Positions 1 to 8,553 of a stretch of 64,000 nucleotides of DNA are shown piece after piece. A model generated the notes under the pieces. That model did not search any database. It had not been told where the DNA came from and worked only from the letters and a program-made list of their open reading frames with translations. The first letter of the stretch is position 1. The number at the start of each line of letters is the position of its first letter. The position numbers and the translations under genes are program-made. The DNA is from Candidatus Deianiraea vastatrix (lineage in GTDB: Bacteria > Pseudomonadota > Alphaproteobacteria > Rickettsiales > Deianiraeaceae), in assembly GCF_007993655.1 (NCBI RefSeq), contig NZ_CP029077.1, forward strand, positions 174,413 through 238,412. Direction: 5' to 3'.

Positions 1-1695
1 AATCATCATGGCTTGTTTTTTACAGCAATTATTACATTAAGATCTATGAAGAATGGTGTTCAAACACAGCAATGCGTTCGTCTTTGTAATAAGATTGTAG
101 AGCTCATTAAAGACCCTAAATTTATTGCCAATTTGGCATCAAAGTCATTTCTGTATATCGATAGTCTTTTATCTAATATTATAGCAATTACCAATTCTCT
201 AGGTGTTGCAATTAGTACTGAAGATTTACGCCATATAACTGCAATGACATTGATTCCGGCAGTAAAAGCAATTCCTGAAAAACAAAGAGAGACAGAGTAT
301 GACTGCATTAAAAGTTGGAAAGAGAACACTGTTATGCTTGATACTGATCTTATCGGCAAGAAACTTGATTACCTAATGAATGCAGAGCAAAAAACTATAG
401 AGAGGATAGAAAGAGAGCAAGATGGAATATTCTATATGACAAAAGAACACAAGGGTCTTTTTCGTGATTACATTGTTATGGCAATATTAACATTGAAGCG
501 TAGAGCTCTAGAAGGCTGGGACGATGCGAGAATTGCTAAATTTTTAACACGTGAATTGTGTCTTGATGAAGGCGACGCTATAAATCATTATGATGGACAC
601 TTTGTTGATGCAGAGAAGTATTCTGTAGAATTTAATAAAATCTTAGATGCAAACAAAATTAAAGATGAAAGAGTGCAAATTTTACATGAAAGACTGGAAG
701 ATCAAGGTTTTAGCGAGGAACAATTAGAAAGATTTAATAATCAAAAATTAGTTGAATTATCGATTCCAGTAGTTTTTAACCAAGTAAAATATGGATCTAT
801 TGAATACGAAAAATATTTTGATACATCTAGCATAATTGGTTGTATAGCAAAAAAAATAGCGAATGTTAAAGAAGGTAATTTTACACGTTCATTATCTGAC
901 TTAGAAGGTGCATCATATGTTAAGAATCCTAGTATAGGTCTCGCACAGAAAGCATCTGCATCAAAGGAATTTCTTGCATTACAACGACGTGGAATAATTA
1001 AGGCAAACGAAACACTGTTAGGAATGTTAAATAATGATAAAAATTTAATACACTATCTTATTGGGTTTGATTGTGATTCTGATAAAGCGATTAGTTCGCT
1101 TAAAGCACTTGGTGTGGAAAATCCAGGAGAAAGAATAGTGAAACTCTTTAATAATGAAAATAATGATAAAAATTTAATACACTATCTTATTGGGCTTGAT
1201 GGTGATTCTGATAAAGCGATTAGTTCGCTTGAAGCACTTGGTGTGAAAAATCCAGCAGAAAGAATAGTGAAATTCTTTGATGGTAATTTTACGATTAAAG
1301 AGATTGATGAGATGTGCAAGAAAAATCCCCAAGATATGGAAAATTATCTTGAGGCGCGTAAAATGTCAAAGGTTGCTTATACTGCAGCTGCTCAACCAAA
1401 TAATCAAGGAATAAAAGACAAAACCTTGACTGCAATGAGTTTGGTATATGCAAATCAATATCTTGACAATAAAGATGATCAATATCATCAATTGCATCGT
1501 AAAGAGCGTGGCATTATAGACCAAAGTAACAAAAATTCTGCTAAGCTTGAAAAAATAGATCAGATGCAGCAGCAATATCAAGGAACAATGCAGCAACAAT
1601 ATCAAGTTCAGTCTGAGAAGCAAGATTTTCAAACACACGAAGCTTTTTATGAACAAAGACGCGAGCAAGAAGGTAAAGGAGGGCAACAAAAGTGA
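1..1695 (+). CDS. Unknown large protein with internal 43-residue repeat, 5' end cut by window
   Basis: I do not recognise this protein. The frame is open to the left edge, so the true start may lie outside; the first internal ATG is at 46. About 560 residues are visible. They are charged and mostly helical in character, with no clear signal peptide or membrane segment. A 43-residue segment is present twice in tandem (roughly residues 340-425), with motif DKNLIHYLIG near the start of each unit. The C-terminal 60 residues are rich in Gln and charged residues (MQQQYQ repeated) and look like a coiled coil. The gene is followed by a strong terminator, so it ends its own transcript. A large host-directed or cytoskeletal-type protein is possible, but nothing in the sequence proves it. 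Confidence 0.7.
   Translation, partial: NHHGLFFTAIITLRSMKNGVQTQQCVRLCNKIVELIKDPKFIANLASKSFLYIDSLLSNIIAITNSLGVAISTEDLRHITAMTLIPAVKAIPEKQRETEYDCIKSWKENTVMLDTDLIGKKLDYLMNAEQKTIERIEREQDGIFYMTKEHKGLFRDYIVMAILTLKRRALEGWDDARIAKFLTRELCLDEGDAINHYDGHFVDAEKYSVEFNKILDANKIKDERVQILHERLEDQGFSEEQLERFNNQKLVELSIPVVFNQVKYGSIEYEKYFDTSSIIGCIAKKIANVKEGNFTRSLSDLEGASYVKNPSIGLAQKASASKEFLALQRRGIIKANETLLGMLNNDKNLIHYLIGFDCDSDKAISSLKALGVENPGERIVKLFNNENNDKNLIHYLIGLDGDSDKAISSLEALGVKNPAERIVKFFDGNFTIKEIDEMCKKNPQDMENYLEARKMSKVAYTAAAQPNNQGIKDKTLTAMSLVYANQYLDNKDDQYHQLHRKERGIIDQSNKNSAKLEKIDQMQQQYQGTMQQQYQVQSEKQDFQTHEAFYEQRREQEGKGGQQK
1030..1278 (+). repeat. Two-copy in-frame tandem repeat, 129 bp unit
   Basis: Copy 1 starts at 1030 and copy 2 at 1159, giving an exact 129-bp (43-codon) period. 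The copies differ by only a few bases and keep the reading frame, so the duplication is recent or maintained by conversion. It lies inside the unknown protein at 1-1695. Confidence 0.9.
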
Positions 1696-1725
1696 TAAAT
1701 TTATTATTTTTGTTAGAACAAAAGG

Positions 1726-1751
1726 GGCAGCAGTATTTGCTGCCTTTTTTT
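1726..1751 (+). terminator. Rho-independent terminator
   Basis: Seven-base stem GGCAGCA (1726-1732) and TGCTGCC (1738-1744), five-base loop, then a run of seven T. It lies 31 bp after the stop of the upstream gene and before aroC. Confidence 0.9.
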
Positions 1752-1778
1752 GTGTCAAAAATATTAAGAAAATTTCAC

Positions 1779-1807
1779 TTGACAAACATTTTACAGCAAT
1801 TACAGAT
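1779..1807 (+). promoter_or_regulatory. Candidate aroC promoter
   Basis: A perfect -35 box TTGACA is at 1779-1784. The -10 region near 1801-1807 (TACAGAT) is only a partial match. It lies between the terminator and the aroC start, where a promoter is needed. Confidence 0.35.
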
Positions 1808-1827
1808 ACTAAGAATAAAATAAGACT

Positions 1828-2907
1828 ATGTCGAGTATTTTTGGAAATATTTTTCGCGTTTCAACATTTGGTGAGTCGCACGGAGTGGCAGTTGGATGCG
1901 TAATTGACGGTTGCCCTTCTGGAATTGAAATTAGCGAATTTGATATTCAAAAAGATTTAGATTTACGAAGGCCGGGTCAAAGCCATATAACAACAGATAG
2001 GAATGAGGGCGATAAAGTTGAGATTTTATCGGGTATTTTTGAAGGTAAAACTACTGGAACGCCGATTTGTATGATTGTGCGTAATGCAGACCAAAGGTCG
2101 CACGATTACAGTGAAATTAAAGACATTTTTCGCCCATCGCATGCTGATTTTGTATATCAAATGAAGTATGGAATTCGTGATTATCGTGGGGGAGGGCGGT
2201 CTTCTGCCCGTGAAACCCTTGCAAGGGTTGCAGCTGGCGCGGTTGCAAAAAAAATCCTTTCTCAAAAGGGCATTGAGATATTTAGTTTCACACAGCAGGT
2301 CTATAATATTAAAACCGAAATAAATCCATCGGAAGTTAAAAAAGAAGACATTTTTTCAAATATTGTTCGCTGCCCTGATAAAGAAATTTCATTAAAAATG
2401 ATAGATTTAATCGAGCAAATGAAAAGCGAAGGGGACTCGGTTGGCGGCGTTATATGCGGGGTTGTAAAAAACTGTCCAGTTGGACTTGGGCAGCCAGTTG
2501 CTCAAAAACTCTCATCCAGCCTTGCATCTGCCATGATGTCAATTAACGCGGTTAAGGGCTTTGAAATTGGCTCTGGATTTGCATCAAGTCTTATGAAAGG
2601 AAGTGAGCATAATGACGAAATTTGCAATACTGATGGGGAAATATCGACAAAAACAAATCATGCAGGTGGCATTGTTGCGGGAATTTCAAATGGCGAGGAT
2701 ATTATTTTTAAAGTCGCTTTTAAACCAGTTTCCACGATAAAAAAGCCACAAAATTCAATAAATACTGACTTTGAAAATATTAAAATTGATACAATTAAAG
2801 GAAGGCACGACCCATGTGTTCTTCCTCGCGCCGTTCCAATTGTTGACGCAATGTCGGCAATTACAATTTTGGATCATTTAATTATGGAAAATGGATTAAA
2901 ATTTTAA
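1828..2907 (+). CDS. aroC: Chorismate synthase
   Basis: Catalyses the last step of the shikimate pathway, converting 5-enolpyruvylshikimate-3-phosphate to chorismate with reduced FMN in the cytoplasm. The 359-residue length is normal for the family. Visible family motifs are the N-terminal FGESHG (about residues 12-17), the GGGRSSARET block (about 122-131) and GRHDPC near residue 320. The ATG at 1828 begins MSSIFGNIFRVSTFGESHG, the expected N-terminus. It is a single-gene unit after a terminator and before rplS. Presence of aroC implies that the organism makes chorismate, or did recently, which is not universal among highly reduced intracellular bacteria. Confidence 0.97.
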   Translation: MSSIFGNIFRVSTFGESHGVAVGCVIDGCPSGIEISEFDIQKDLDLRRPGQSHITTDRNEGDKVEILSGIFEGKTTGTPICMIVRNADQRSHDYSEIKDIFRPSHADFVYQMKYGIRDYRGGGRSSARETLARVAAGAVAKKILSQKGIEIFSFTQQVYNIKTEINPSEVKKEDIFSNIVRCPDKEISLKMIDLIEQMKSEGDSVGGVICGVVKNCPVGLGQPVAQKLSSSLASAMMSINAVKGFEIGSGFASSLMKGSEHNDEICNTDGEISTKTNHAGGIVAGISNGEDIIFKVAFKPVSTIKKPQNSINTDFENIKIDTIKGRHDPCVLPRAVPIVDAMSAITILDHLIMENGLKF

Positions 2908-2982
2908 TCCACAATATACCCTTTCTTTTTTAATAGAAAAAATCTAAGATTTTCATCATATATATTTATTGCAAAAAAGTGC

Positions 2983-3011
2983 TTGACAATTAAAAATTAC
3001 CTATTTCAATT
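2983..3011 (+). promoter_or_regulatory. Candidate rplS promoter
   Basis: TTGACA at 2983-2988 is followed after 17 bp by the weak -10 candidate TCAATT. The string TTGACAATTAAAAAT, starting at the -35 box, also occurs at the tRNA-Asn promoter (17460), supporting a real promoter despite the poor -10. Confidence 0.45.
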
Positions 3012-3031
3012 GGTAGACTTGTAGTTTTGAT

Positions 3032-3379
3032 ATGAAATCTTTAAAAATGAAAATTGCTGCATTTAATCAGATAGAAAGAGATAGATTGATGTCCGGTAAA
3101 GTAATTGAAGATTTTAGACCTGGTGATGTTATCAGTGTAGAATATAAACAAAATGCAAAGCAAAAGGATAATTTCTTTGTAGGAACTTGTATTGGAGTGA
3201 CCAAGAAAGGTATAATGTCAAAGGTTACAGTATTGAAAATGTCTTCGCACGGAGTTCAAATAGTTCGATCTTTTATTACTTCTCATCCTAGTGTTATTTC
3301 TATAAAATTAAATAGAAAAGCAAAAAAGCACAATAGAGCTAAGCTATACTACCTTAAATCAAAAGCGGATAAAGTTTAG
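3032..3379 (+). CDS. rplS: 50S ribosomal protein L19
   Basis: Large-subunit ribosomal protein at the 30S-50S interface. The 115-residue sequence has the family core FRPGDVISVEYK (about residues 28-39), the segment reading FFVGTCIGVTKKG, and the C-terminal LNRKAKKHNRAKLYYLK block where L19 binds rRNA. The start at 3032 gives the usual short basic N-terminus. In most proteobacteria rplS follows rpsP-rimM-trmD; here it stands alone between aroC and a transporter gene, so the operon has been broken up. It has its own candidate promoter. Confidence 0.96.
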   Translation: MKSLKMKIAAFNQIERDRLMSGKVIEDFRPGDVISVEYKQNAKQKDNFFVGTCIGVTKKGIMSKVTVLKMSSHGVQIVRSFITSHPSVISIKLNRKAKKHNRAKLYYLKSKADKV

Positions 3380-3385
3380 TATTGC

Positions 3386-3430
3386 TTGATTACCAGCATT
3401 TACTGCTGCTCTATTATACACTGTAATCAA
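3386..3430 (+). terminator. Long interrupted hairpin after rplS
   Basis: Outer arms TTGATTAC (3386-3393) and GTAATCAA (3423-3430) are perfectly complementary, with an inner stem CAGCA/TGCTG (3394-3408). There is no T-run, so it is a weak terminator candidate or a 3' stabilising structure. Confidence 0.35.
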
Positions 3431-3450
3431 CTAAATTTGTTATTATCGTA

Positions 3451-4308
3451 ATGAAAAAGTATTTTCCACATATTCTTTACCTTTCGGGGTTATTTTCCAT
3501 TATAGGAACAATGGTAACATTGAAATATGCTGCGATAACAAATGCAATGTCAATATTTGAATCAATATGGATTAAGACAACGATTGCAATGATACTTTTA
3601 ACTCCATTTCAATTAAAAAATTTCAAGCACATTAAGAAAACTGATATAAAATTTATAATTATTACATCATTATGTGGTATTTATGATGCGTATGCTGCAA
3701 ATTTATCTTGGTCGCATTTACCAATTAACAATGCAACACTTTTGATGTATTTGCATCCTTTTATTATGACATTTTTAGCATATTTGATGTTAAAAGAGAA
3801 AATAGCAATAAGCAATATCGTAGCAATGATGATATGTTTTTTTGGAGTGTGTATATCAATAGATTTTACGCGCGATTTAGATCATTTATTTTGGTATTTA
3901 ATACTCTTTAGCAATTTATTTGTTGCAAGTATAGGCTTTATATATCTGAAAAAATTAACATCCTCTTACCCAAGTTCGTTCATAGTCTACCTTAGAATGT
4001 TTGCTATATCTGTAACATCAATTTTTGTCATAAAGGGTAAAATTCCAAATATCAATGAAGGCAATATATGGCTTGTTTTGATATTGGTTTGTGGATATAT
4101 GTACGAAAGAATTGCCATTGCAAAAGCATATTCGTTAATTGAGATTGGAAAATTACAGCCCCTTAGATTTGCAAACATCATTTTTGCATCACTGCTTGGA
4201 TATTTAGTTCTAGGCGAGGTAATTACAAATAGACAAATATTGTCAATATTGATAATATTATTTGCACTATTAGTAGCCAATATATCAAAATTTAAAAAAA
4301 AGATTTAA
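3451..4308 (+). CDS. EamA/DMT-family transporter
   Basis: Inner-membrane protein of 285 residues with about ten hydrophobic segments arranged as two repeated EamA halves (about residues 5-135 and 145-280), the normal size for the drug/metabolite transporter superfamily. Typical elements include the first-half LPINNATLLMYLHPF segment and the end-of-half YLMLKEKI, mirrored by YLVLGEVI in the second half. In obligate intracellular alphaproteobacteria, members of this family import metabolites such as S-adenosylmethionine; the substrate here cannot be read from sequence. It is convergent with the AsmA-like gene, and the two reading frames overlap by 4 bp at their 3' ends. Confidence 0.88.
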   Translation: MKKYFPHILYLSGLFSIIGTMVTLKYAAITNAMSIFESIWIKTTIAMILLTPFQLKNFKHIKKTDIKFIIITSLCGIYDAYAANLSWSHLPINNATLLMYLHPFIMTFLAYLMLKEKIAISNIVAMMICFFGVCISIDFTRDLDHLFWYLILFSNLFVASIGFIYLKKLTSSYPSSFIVYLRMFAISVTSIFVIKGKIPNINEGNIWLVLILVCGYMYERIAIAKAYSLIEIGKLQPLRFANIIFASLLGYLVLGEVITNRQILSILIILFALLVANISKFKKKI

Positions 4309-7199
4309 CCCCTTTTCTTTGTTGCAATATCTTTTACCTCTCCGCTTCCAAGAACTAAAAATATAGCAGCAAATGGATTTACTGTAGCAAGGCTGCCCGC
4401 AAGTATTAGATTACCTCTATTGCCTGAAATTTTTAATGAATTTGAATTTATATCAGAAATTTTGGATTTTAATGAATAATTAATAACGCCGTATCCGCCA
4501 TCTTTACTGCCAAGCGTTAGTATCTTATTTAGCATTGGTATATTTTCTGCAGTGATAATTTTATTTATTCTATAGGCCGTGTCTATAGCCCCTTGCAAGT
4601 CAATAAATTCCTTTGATAAATCATAGTAACCGCGAGACGAAATTCGTGAAACGCTTGATTTTGCATAGAAATTGTCTATATTTAAAATGGCATCATTTTC
4701 TGACCAAAAGAATTTGCCTTGTGTAATTGAGTTTATATATCCCAAAGTCTTTTTATTTATTGAATAATTTGGGGTTATAATTTTAAATATTGAAGATGAA
4801 AAAGATTGATCCATTGGCATTTGAAGATTAATTTTTCCAGTTTTTATTTCAAATGTTGAGATATTTGGGTTTAGTAAAATTTTACCAGTTATATCATTAA
4901 TATAAATTAAATCCTTCTTTTCAGTAAAGGCGTTAATAATGTTTGACATACTGTCGGCTATTAAAGTTACATTATTTCCATTTTGACTTGTGAATATATC
5001 GTCGCATGATTTTTCACCACATGCTAAAATACGTGTCTTAATTTCAGAAATATTATAACTTGACGATGTTTGTATTGCTATATTTGCATTTTTTAAAAGT
5101 ACATTATTGAGCGCAATAGAATCTTTTATTATCAAGTTAAAATCAATATCTGATATTTTTTCGCTAGATTCAACAAATGTTAAATCTGGATAATGTTTTA
5201 TAAAATCTGTTAAATTTAGATTAAATCCATTAAAAAATACTTTAATATCCCTCATGTTGTTTTTTGCATTTATAACAAGATTTAATAACTCCCCACTGTC
5301 AATTTTTACAAATAATTTACTAAACAATGTATCGCCTTGGATATCAAAATTTACAATATCGCTTGGAAAATTAAGTGTTCCTAGCATTGCAATATTGCCG
5401 TTATTTACAGAGAAATTTAAGTCAAAATTTTTGATACGCTCTTTATTTTTAAATAAATTTATCTTTAAATCTGGCAGATTTCGTGCTGATATTGAAAATT
5501 TATCGCCTCCTTTCTTTTTTAAAATTCTAAGATCAATTTTTTCCGCATCACCTCTAAAATATTGGATATTTTCGCTGTTTATTTTGATATTTCCGCTAAA
5601 TTGTGATTGTTTGTAAAAATCAATTGGCGATTTAACGATAAGTGGCATTGAAAACGCTATATTTGAGAACAAAAATTGAGTTTTATCATTATTAACATTT
5701 TTACCAAATATGCTTTTTATTACATCTGGTATAAAGTTATAGAAAGATTCGTCAACTTGGTGTAATTTTGTCGCTGTATCGAGTATTTTTCCATTAATTT
5801 TATCAGATTTTATGTTGATTTTCATTTCATCGGTATAGCCTACCTCAACTGCTGTATTTTTTGCAATCATACCAAGAGCTTCTAGATTATCTGCCTGAAT
5901 CTTGGTTGAATTTTTATCAATTTCAATCTTTATATAATCAGATTTCGCTGTATCCAATATATTTTGTAGCAAAAAATCAACATTTTGTACATCAATATTT
6001 GCAATCCATTTGTCATTTTTTGGAAAATCTATTTTCATATTTCCATTTTTTATGCCAGACTTGTTAAAAATTAAAAAATCTTTAATATTTTTGCCTATAT
6101 CATCTGGCCATAAATACTTAAATATCTCTGAAGAGAAATTTACGAAATTCATTCCTATGTTCCCAAAAATGGTGAAATTTTCATCAATAGTGATATTTGT
6201 ATTTTTTACAGTTTCTGCAACAAAATCATCAATTTTTAGATAAAAATAATGCAAATTTAGTAAATTATCAATAAAAGATCCATTTAGGCTGAATTTATCA
6301 ATATTTTTTGAAATTGCGTCATTATGTATTTTAGATTTATTAATATTTATTGAAAATTTATCAATATTGATGTCTTTTTCTAAGTTAAATTGAGCAAATA
6401 TTGAAAGATTTTCTACCATTGGTGCATTGTTTTTTAAACTAAATAAATGCCTTATCTCTTGATACATACTGTGTAAATTTTTCACTTCAAGGCGTGTATC
6501 GCATTTTTGCAATCTATAGTCATACCCAATTATGCATCGAGATTTATTTGATATTTGGCCGACTTCATTAAATTTGATTGTATAATTAATTTCAAATCCT
6601 CTATGAAAATTTTGCCAAAATGGCTGTATAGTAAAATTTTCTAGTGTAGTTTTCTTTATTTTACTGCAACCGGTTATAAATATCTCAATTTTACTCACCT
6701 GAATGCCTTTTTGAATTAATTTACGGAGAAAAATTGTACTATTTTGAATAATATTATATGTATATTTTTTAACATCAACATTTGATTTATTTTGATTTGA
6801 TGGCACTTTATCTATGTTGAAATTTAATTTACTTAACGGAATTTCAATTTTTGCATATTCAAGTTTGCTAAAATGCACAGGATTTTGTAATTTAAAAATA
6901 GAATATGGGGATATGTAAAACTCTATATTTGGTGCTGAAATCTTTAAATCTTCATTCAACAAAACTGAAAGATTTGCAAGTTTAACATATATTCTGTCAT
7001 TAAAAGTATTAATGTCTTTAATGTTAAAATTAACTTTGTTGCTAAAAAATTTATCTTTAATATTGTTTATAATCTTTATTTTTGAATTTAAATCTAGGCT
7101 TGAAAAATATAAAAATAACGAGGATATTATTAAATATGAAAGTGTGATTAATGGTAGTAGTAATTTTGAAAAAAAAATGATACTTTTATAAAAAATCAT
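4305..7199 (-). CDS. YhdP/AsmA-like envelope protein
   Basis: A 964-residue protein with one N-terminal membrane segment (about residues 9-32) followed by a long beta-rich, Asn/Ile-rich region expected in the periplasm. The C-terminal part (about residues 850-955), with the GYYDLSKEFIDLQG and AGSLATVNPFAAI segments, matches the AsmA-like C-terminal region of YhdP/AsmA-type proteins. These are bridge-like lipid carriers between inner and outer membrane. The length is somewhat below E. coli YhdP. It is divergent from the SPOR-domain gene at 7251, with only 51 bp between the starts. Assignment to the broad AsmA superfamily is fairly safe; the exact subfamily is an inference. Confidence 0.72.
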   Translation of the reverse strand: MIFYKSIIFFSKLLLPLITLSYLIISSLFLYFSSLDLNSKIKIINNIKDKFFSNKVNFNIKDINTFNDRIYVKLANLSVLLNEDLKISAPNIEFYISPYSIFKLQNPVHFSKLEYAKIEIPLSKLNFNIDKVPSNQNKSNVDVKKYTYNIIQNSTIFLRKLIQKGIQVSKIEIFITGCSKIKKTTLENFTIQPFWQNFHRGFEINYTIKFNEVGQISNKSRCIIGYDYRLQKCDTRLEVKNLHSMYQEIRHLFSLKNNAPMVENLSIFAQFNLEKDINIDKFSININKSKIHNDAISKNIDKFSLNGSFIDNLLNLHYFYLKIDDFVAETVKNTNITIDENFTIFGNIGMNFVNFSSEIFKYLWPDDIGKNIKDFLIFNKSGIKNGNMKIDFPKNDKWIANIDVQNVDFLLQNILDTAKSDYIKIEIDKNSTKIQADNLEALGMIAKNTAVEVGYTDEMKINIKSDKINGKILDTATKLHQVDESFYNFIPDVIKSIFGKNVNNDKTQFLFSNIAFSMPLIVKSPIDFYKQSQFSGNIKINSENIQYFRGDAEKIDLRILKKKGGDKFSISARNLPDLKINLFKNKERIKNFDLNFSVNNGNIAMLGTLNFPSDIVNFDIQGDTLFSKLFVKIDSGELLNLVINAKNNMRDIKVFFNGFNLNLTDFIKHYPDLTFVESSEKISDIDFNLIIKDSIALNNVLLKNANIAIQTSSSYNISEIKTRILACGEKSCDDIFTSQNGNNVTLIADSMSNIINAFTEKKDLIYINDITGKILLNPNISTFEIKTGKINLQMPMDQSFSSSIFKIITPNYSINKKTLGYINSITQGKFFWSENDAILNIDNFYAKSSVSRISSRGYYDLSKEFIDLQGAIDTAYRINKIITAENIPMLNKILTLGSKDGGYGVINYSLKSKISDINSNSLKISGNRGNLILAGSLATVNPFAAIFLVLGSGEVKDIATKKRG

Positions 7200-7250
7200 A
7201 TTGCAAATAATCTTTTTAGTATTATAATTCCTTGAATTGTTTTTTTACGA

Positions 7251-7916
7251 GTGTCTGCCAAGATATCAAAAATATCTAATTTTCTAGTACCCGTATCCTT
7301 CGCATTGTCGGTTACCGCAATGAGTTTGGTTATCATAGAATCGCAACATTTTACAGACAGTTCCACACAAAATAACAAAATCTTACATATTTCTAAAACA
7401 GAAAATACAAAAAGCAAGACTATTGATGAAAAATTTGATGATGAAAAAAACAAATATGAATATATAGACAAAAATATTGAAGAAAAAACTGAAAAAAATA
7501 AAGATATAGAAAAAAATGATATTTCCAGCAACTCTGACCTGGAGCCCAAAAAATCTGAAGAAATAAATGATTTAATTAAAGATTTGGAGTCTGTTTATGC
7601 AAAAAAGACGCCAAAATCTGTCAATTTAGATCAAGATTTGTCAAATTCGCCACCAAATGCCAATGATGATAAAAAAATCTACTCTATAAAATTTAATAGC
7701 TTTGTTGATAAAGATGATGCTGTACTTGAGCTAAATAGGTTAAGATTGCAGCATAAAGATCTTGTCTCAAAAATGGAAACATCCGTAAAACCCTATAAAT
7801 CTGGAGATAAAAAATATTTTGGCATTTTTGGAAAGGTGAAAAATGGGGATAAAAAAACATCTCAGGATTTATGCGATAAATTTGAGTCCAGAGGTATTGA
7901 ATGCGTTTTAATGTAG
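7251..7916 (+). CDS. Membrane-anchored SPOR-domain protein
   Basis: The 221-residue protein has a short cytoplasmic N-terminus, a membrane segment at about residues 11-28, a long charged Lys/Glu/Asp linker (about 35-135), and a C-terminal domain of about 75 residues that resembles SPOR (YSIKFNSF at its start and FGIFGKVKNG in the middle). SPOR domains bind denuded peptidoglycan at division sites. The start at 7251 places the membrane segment at the N-terminus as expected. It is followed after 13 bp by an unidentified gene, probably in the same transcript. Confidence 0.72.
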   Translation: MSAKISKISNFLVPVSFALSVTAMSLVIIESQHFTDSSTQNNKILHISKTENTKSKTIDEKFDDEKNKYEYIDKNIEEKTEKNKDIEKNDISSNSDLEPKKSEEINDLIKDLESVYAKKTPKSVNLDQDLSNSPPNANDDKKIYSIKFNSFVDKDDAVLELNRLRLQHKDLVSKMETSVKPYKSGDKKYFGIFGKVKNGDKKTSQDLCDKFESRGIECVLM

Positions 7917-7929
7917 CTCGCCAACAATT

Positions 7930-8493
7930 ATGAATCAAGAAAATAGGTTACAAAATGGCATTGAGCTAATAAAGGCTATTTTCAATCTATCCCTTGCCTG
8001 CATCGAGAATAATGTAATGGTTTTTCCAGATGAAATTAATGAATTATTAAAAAATAGAAATAGCGAATTTTTGGCTAAAAACGAAACATCAATATTTAAT
8101 CACAACTTGTGTATCGGCAACTTTGAAGACTTTAGCGTGAAAAATACAAAAATTACACATGATGAATTATATCAAAAATATCTTACGTATCAGCTTAGTT
8201 CATCTATAACCTTTAAAGAAATTCTAGCAATCTGTTTTCATGTAAATATAGAGGATTTTGAATTCAAGGTTTTTAAGAATAATATTGTTAAAATATATCC
8301 ATCGAAATTATGTAAAGATGAATTTATAATTGACAATTATTTAAAGATTAGTAATGAAATTACCAGTGAAAATAAAAAATATAACTTACTAAAAAAAGAA
8401 GCCAAAAAGAATAAAGAAAGAAAAGTCCTTGAATCGTGCCGTGGAACCGAAATTAAAAAAATCGTGATAAAAAAAGAGAGGTTTACTGTATGA
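7930..8493 (+). CDS. Unknown protein, operon partner of SPOR gene
   Basis: A 187-residue soluble-looking protein that I do not recognise. The first 30 residues form a hydrophobic-charged helix (about 8-27), the middle is mixed alpha/beta, and the last 45 residues are very Lys-rich (KKEAKKNKERK), suggesting contact with nucleic acid or membrane phosphates. It starts 13 bp after the SPOR gene and is probably co-transcribed. Its stop codon lies within the left arm of the 8484-8513 hairpin, so the transcript likely ends there. Codon use is the same as its neighbours. Confidence 0.65.
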   Translation: MNQENRLQNGIELIKAIFNLSLACIENNVMVFPDEINELLKNRNSEFLAKNETSIFNHNLCIGNFEDFSVKNTKITHDELYQKYLTYQLSSSITFKEILAICFHVNIEDFEFKVFKNNIVKIYPSKLCKDEFIIDNYLKISNEITSENKKYNLLKKEAKKNKERKVLESCRGTEIKKIVIKKERFTV

Positions 8494-8513
8494 TATAAAT
8501 ACATCATACAGTA
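8484..8513. terminator. Perfect 11-bp hairpin between convergent genes
   Basis: TACTGTATGAT (8484-8494) and ATCATACAGTA (8503-8513) pair perfectly with an 8-base loop. It sits between the 3' ends of the 7930 gene and fusA and overlaps the former's stop codon. It lacks a long T-run on either strand, so it may be a weak bidirectional terminator. Confidence 0.55.
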
Positions 8514-8553
8514 TAAACTAAATATCTTTCTCTCTAAATTTCTTATTCACCCT

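Noticed and set aside
60-359. Antisense frame opposite the first gene
   Set aside because: No family features; a mirror of the plus-strand gene in AT-rich DNA.
1649-1903. 84-codon plus frame between the first gene and aroC
   Set aside because: It runs through a terminator and the aroC start; no ribosome-binding site and no recognisable protein.
7196-7549. 117-codon minus frame
   Set aside because: Lies wholly opposite the SPOR-domain gene, which has clear domain logic; hydrophobic residues come from the reverse of Lys-rich codons.
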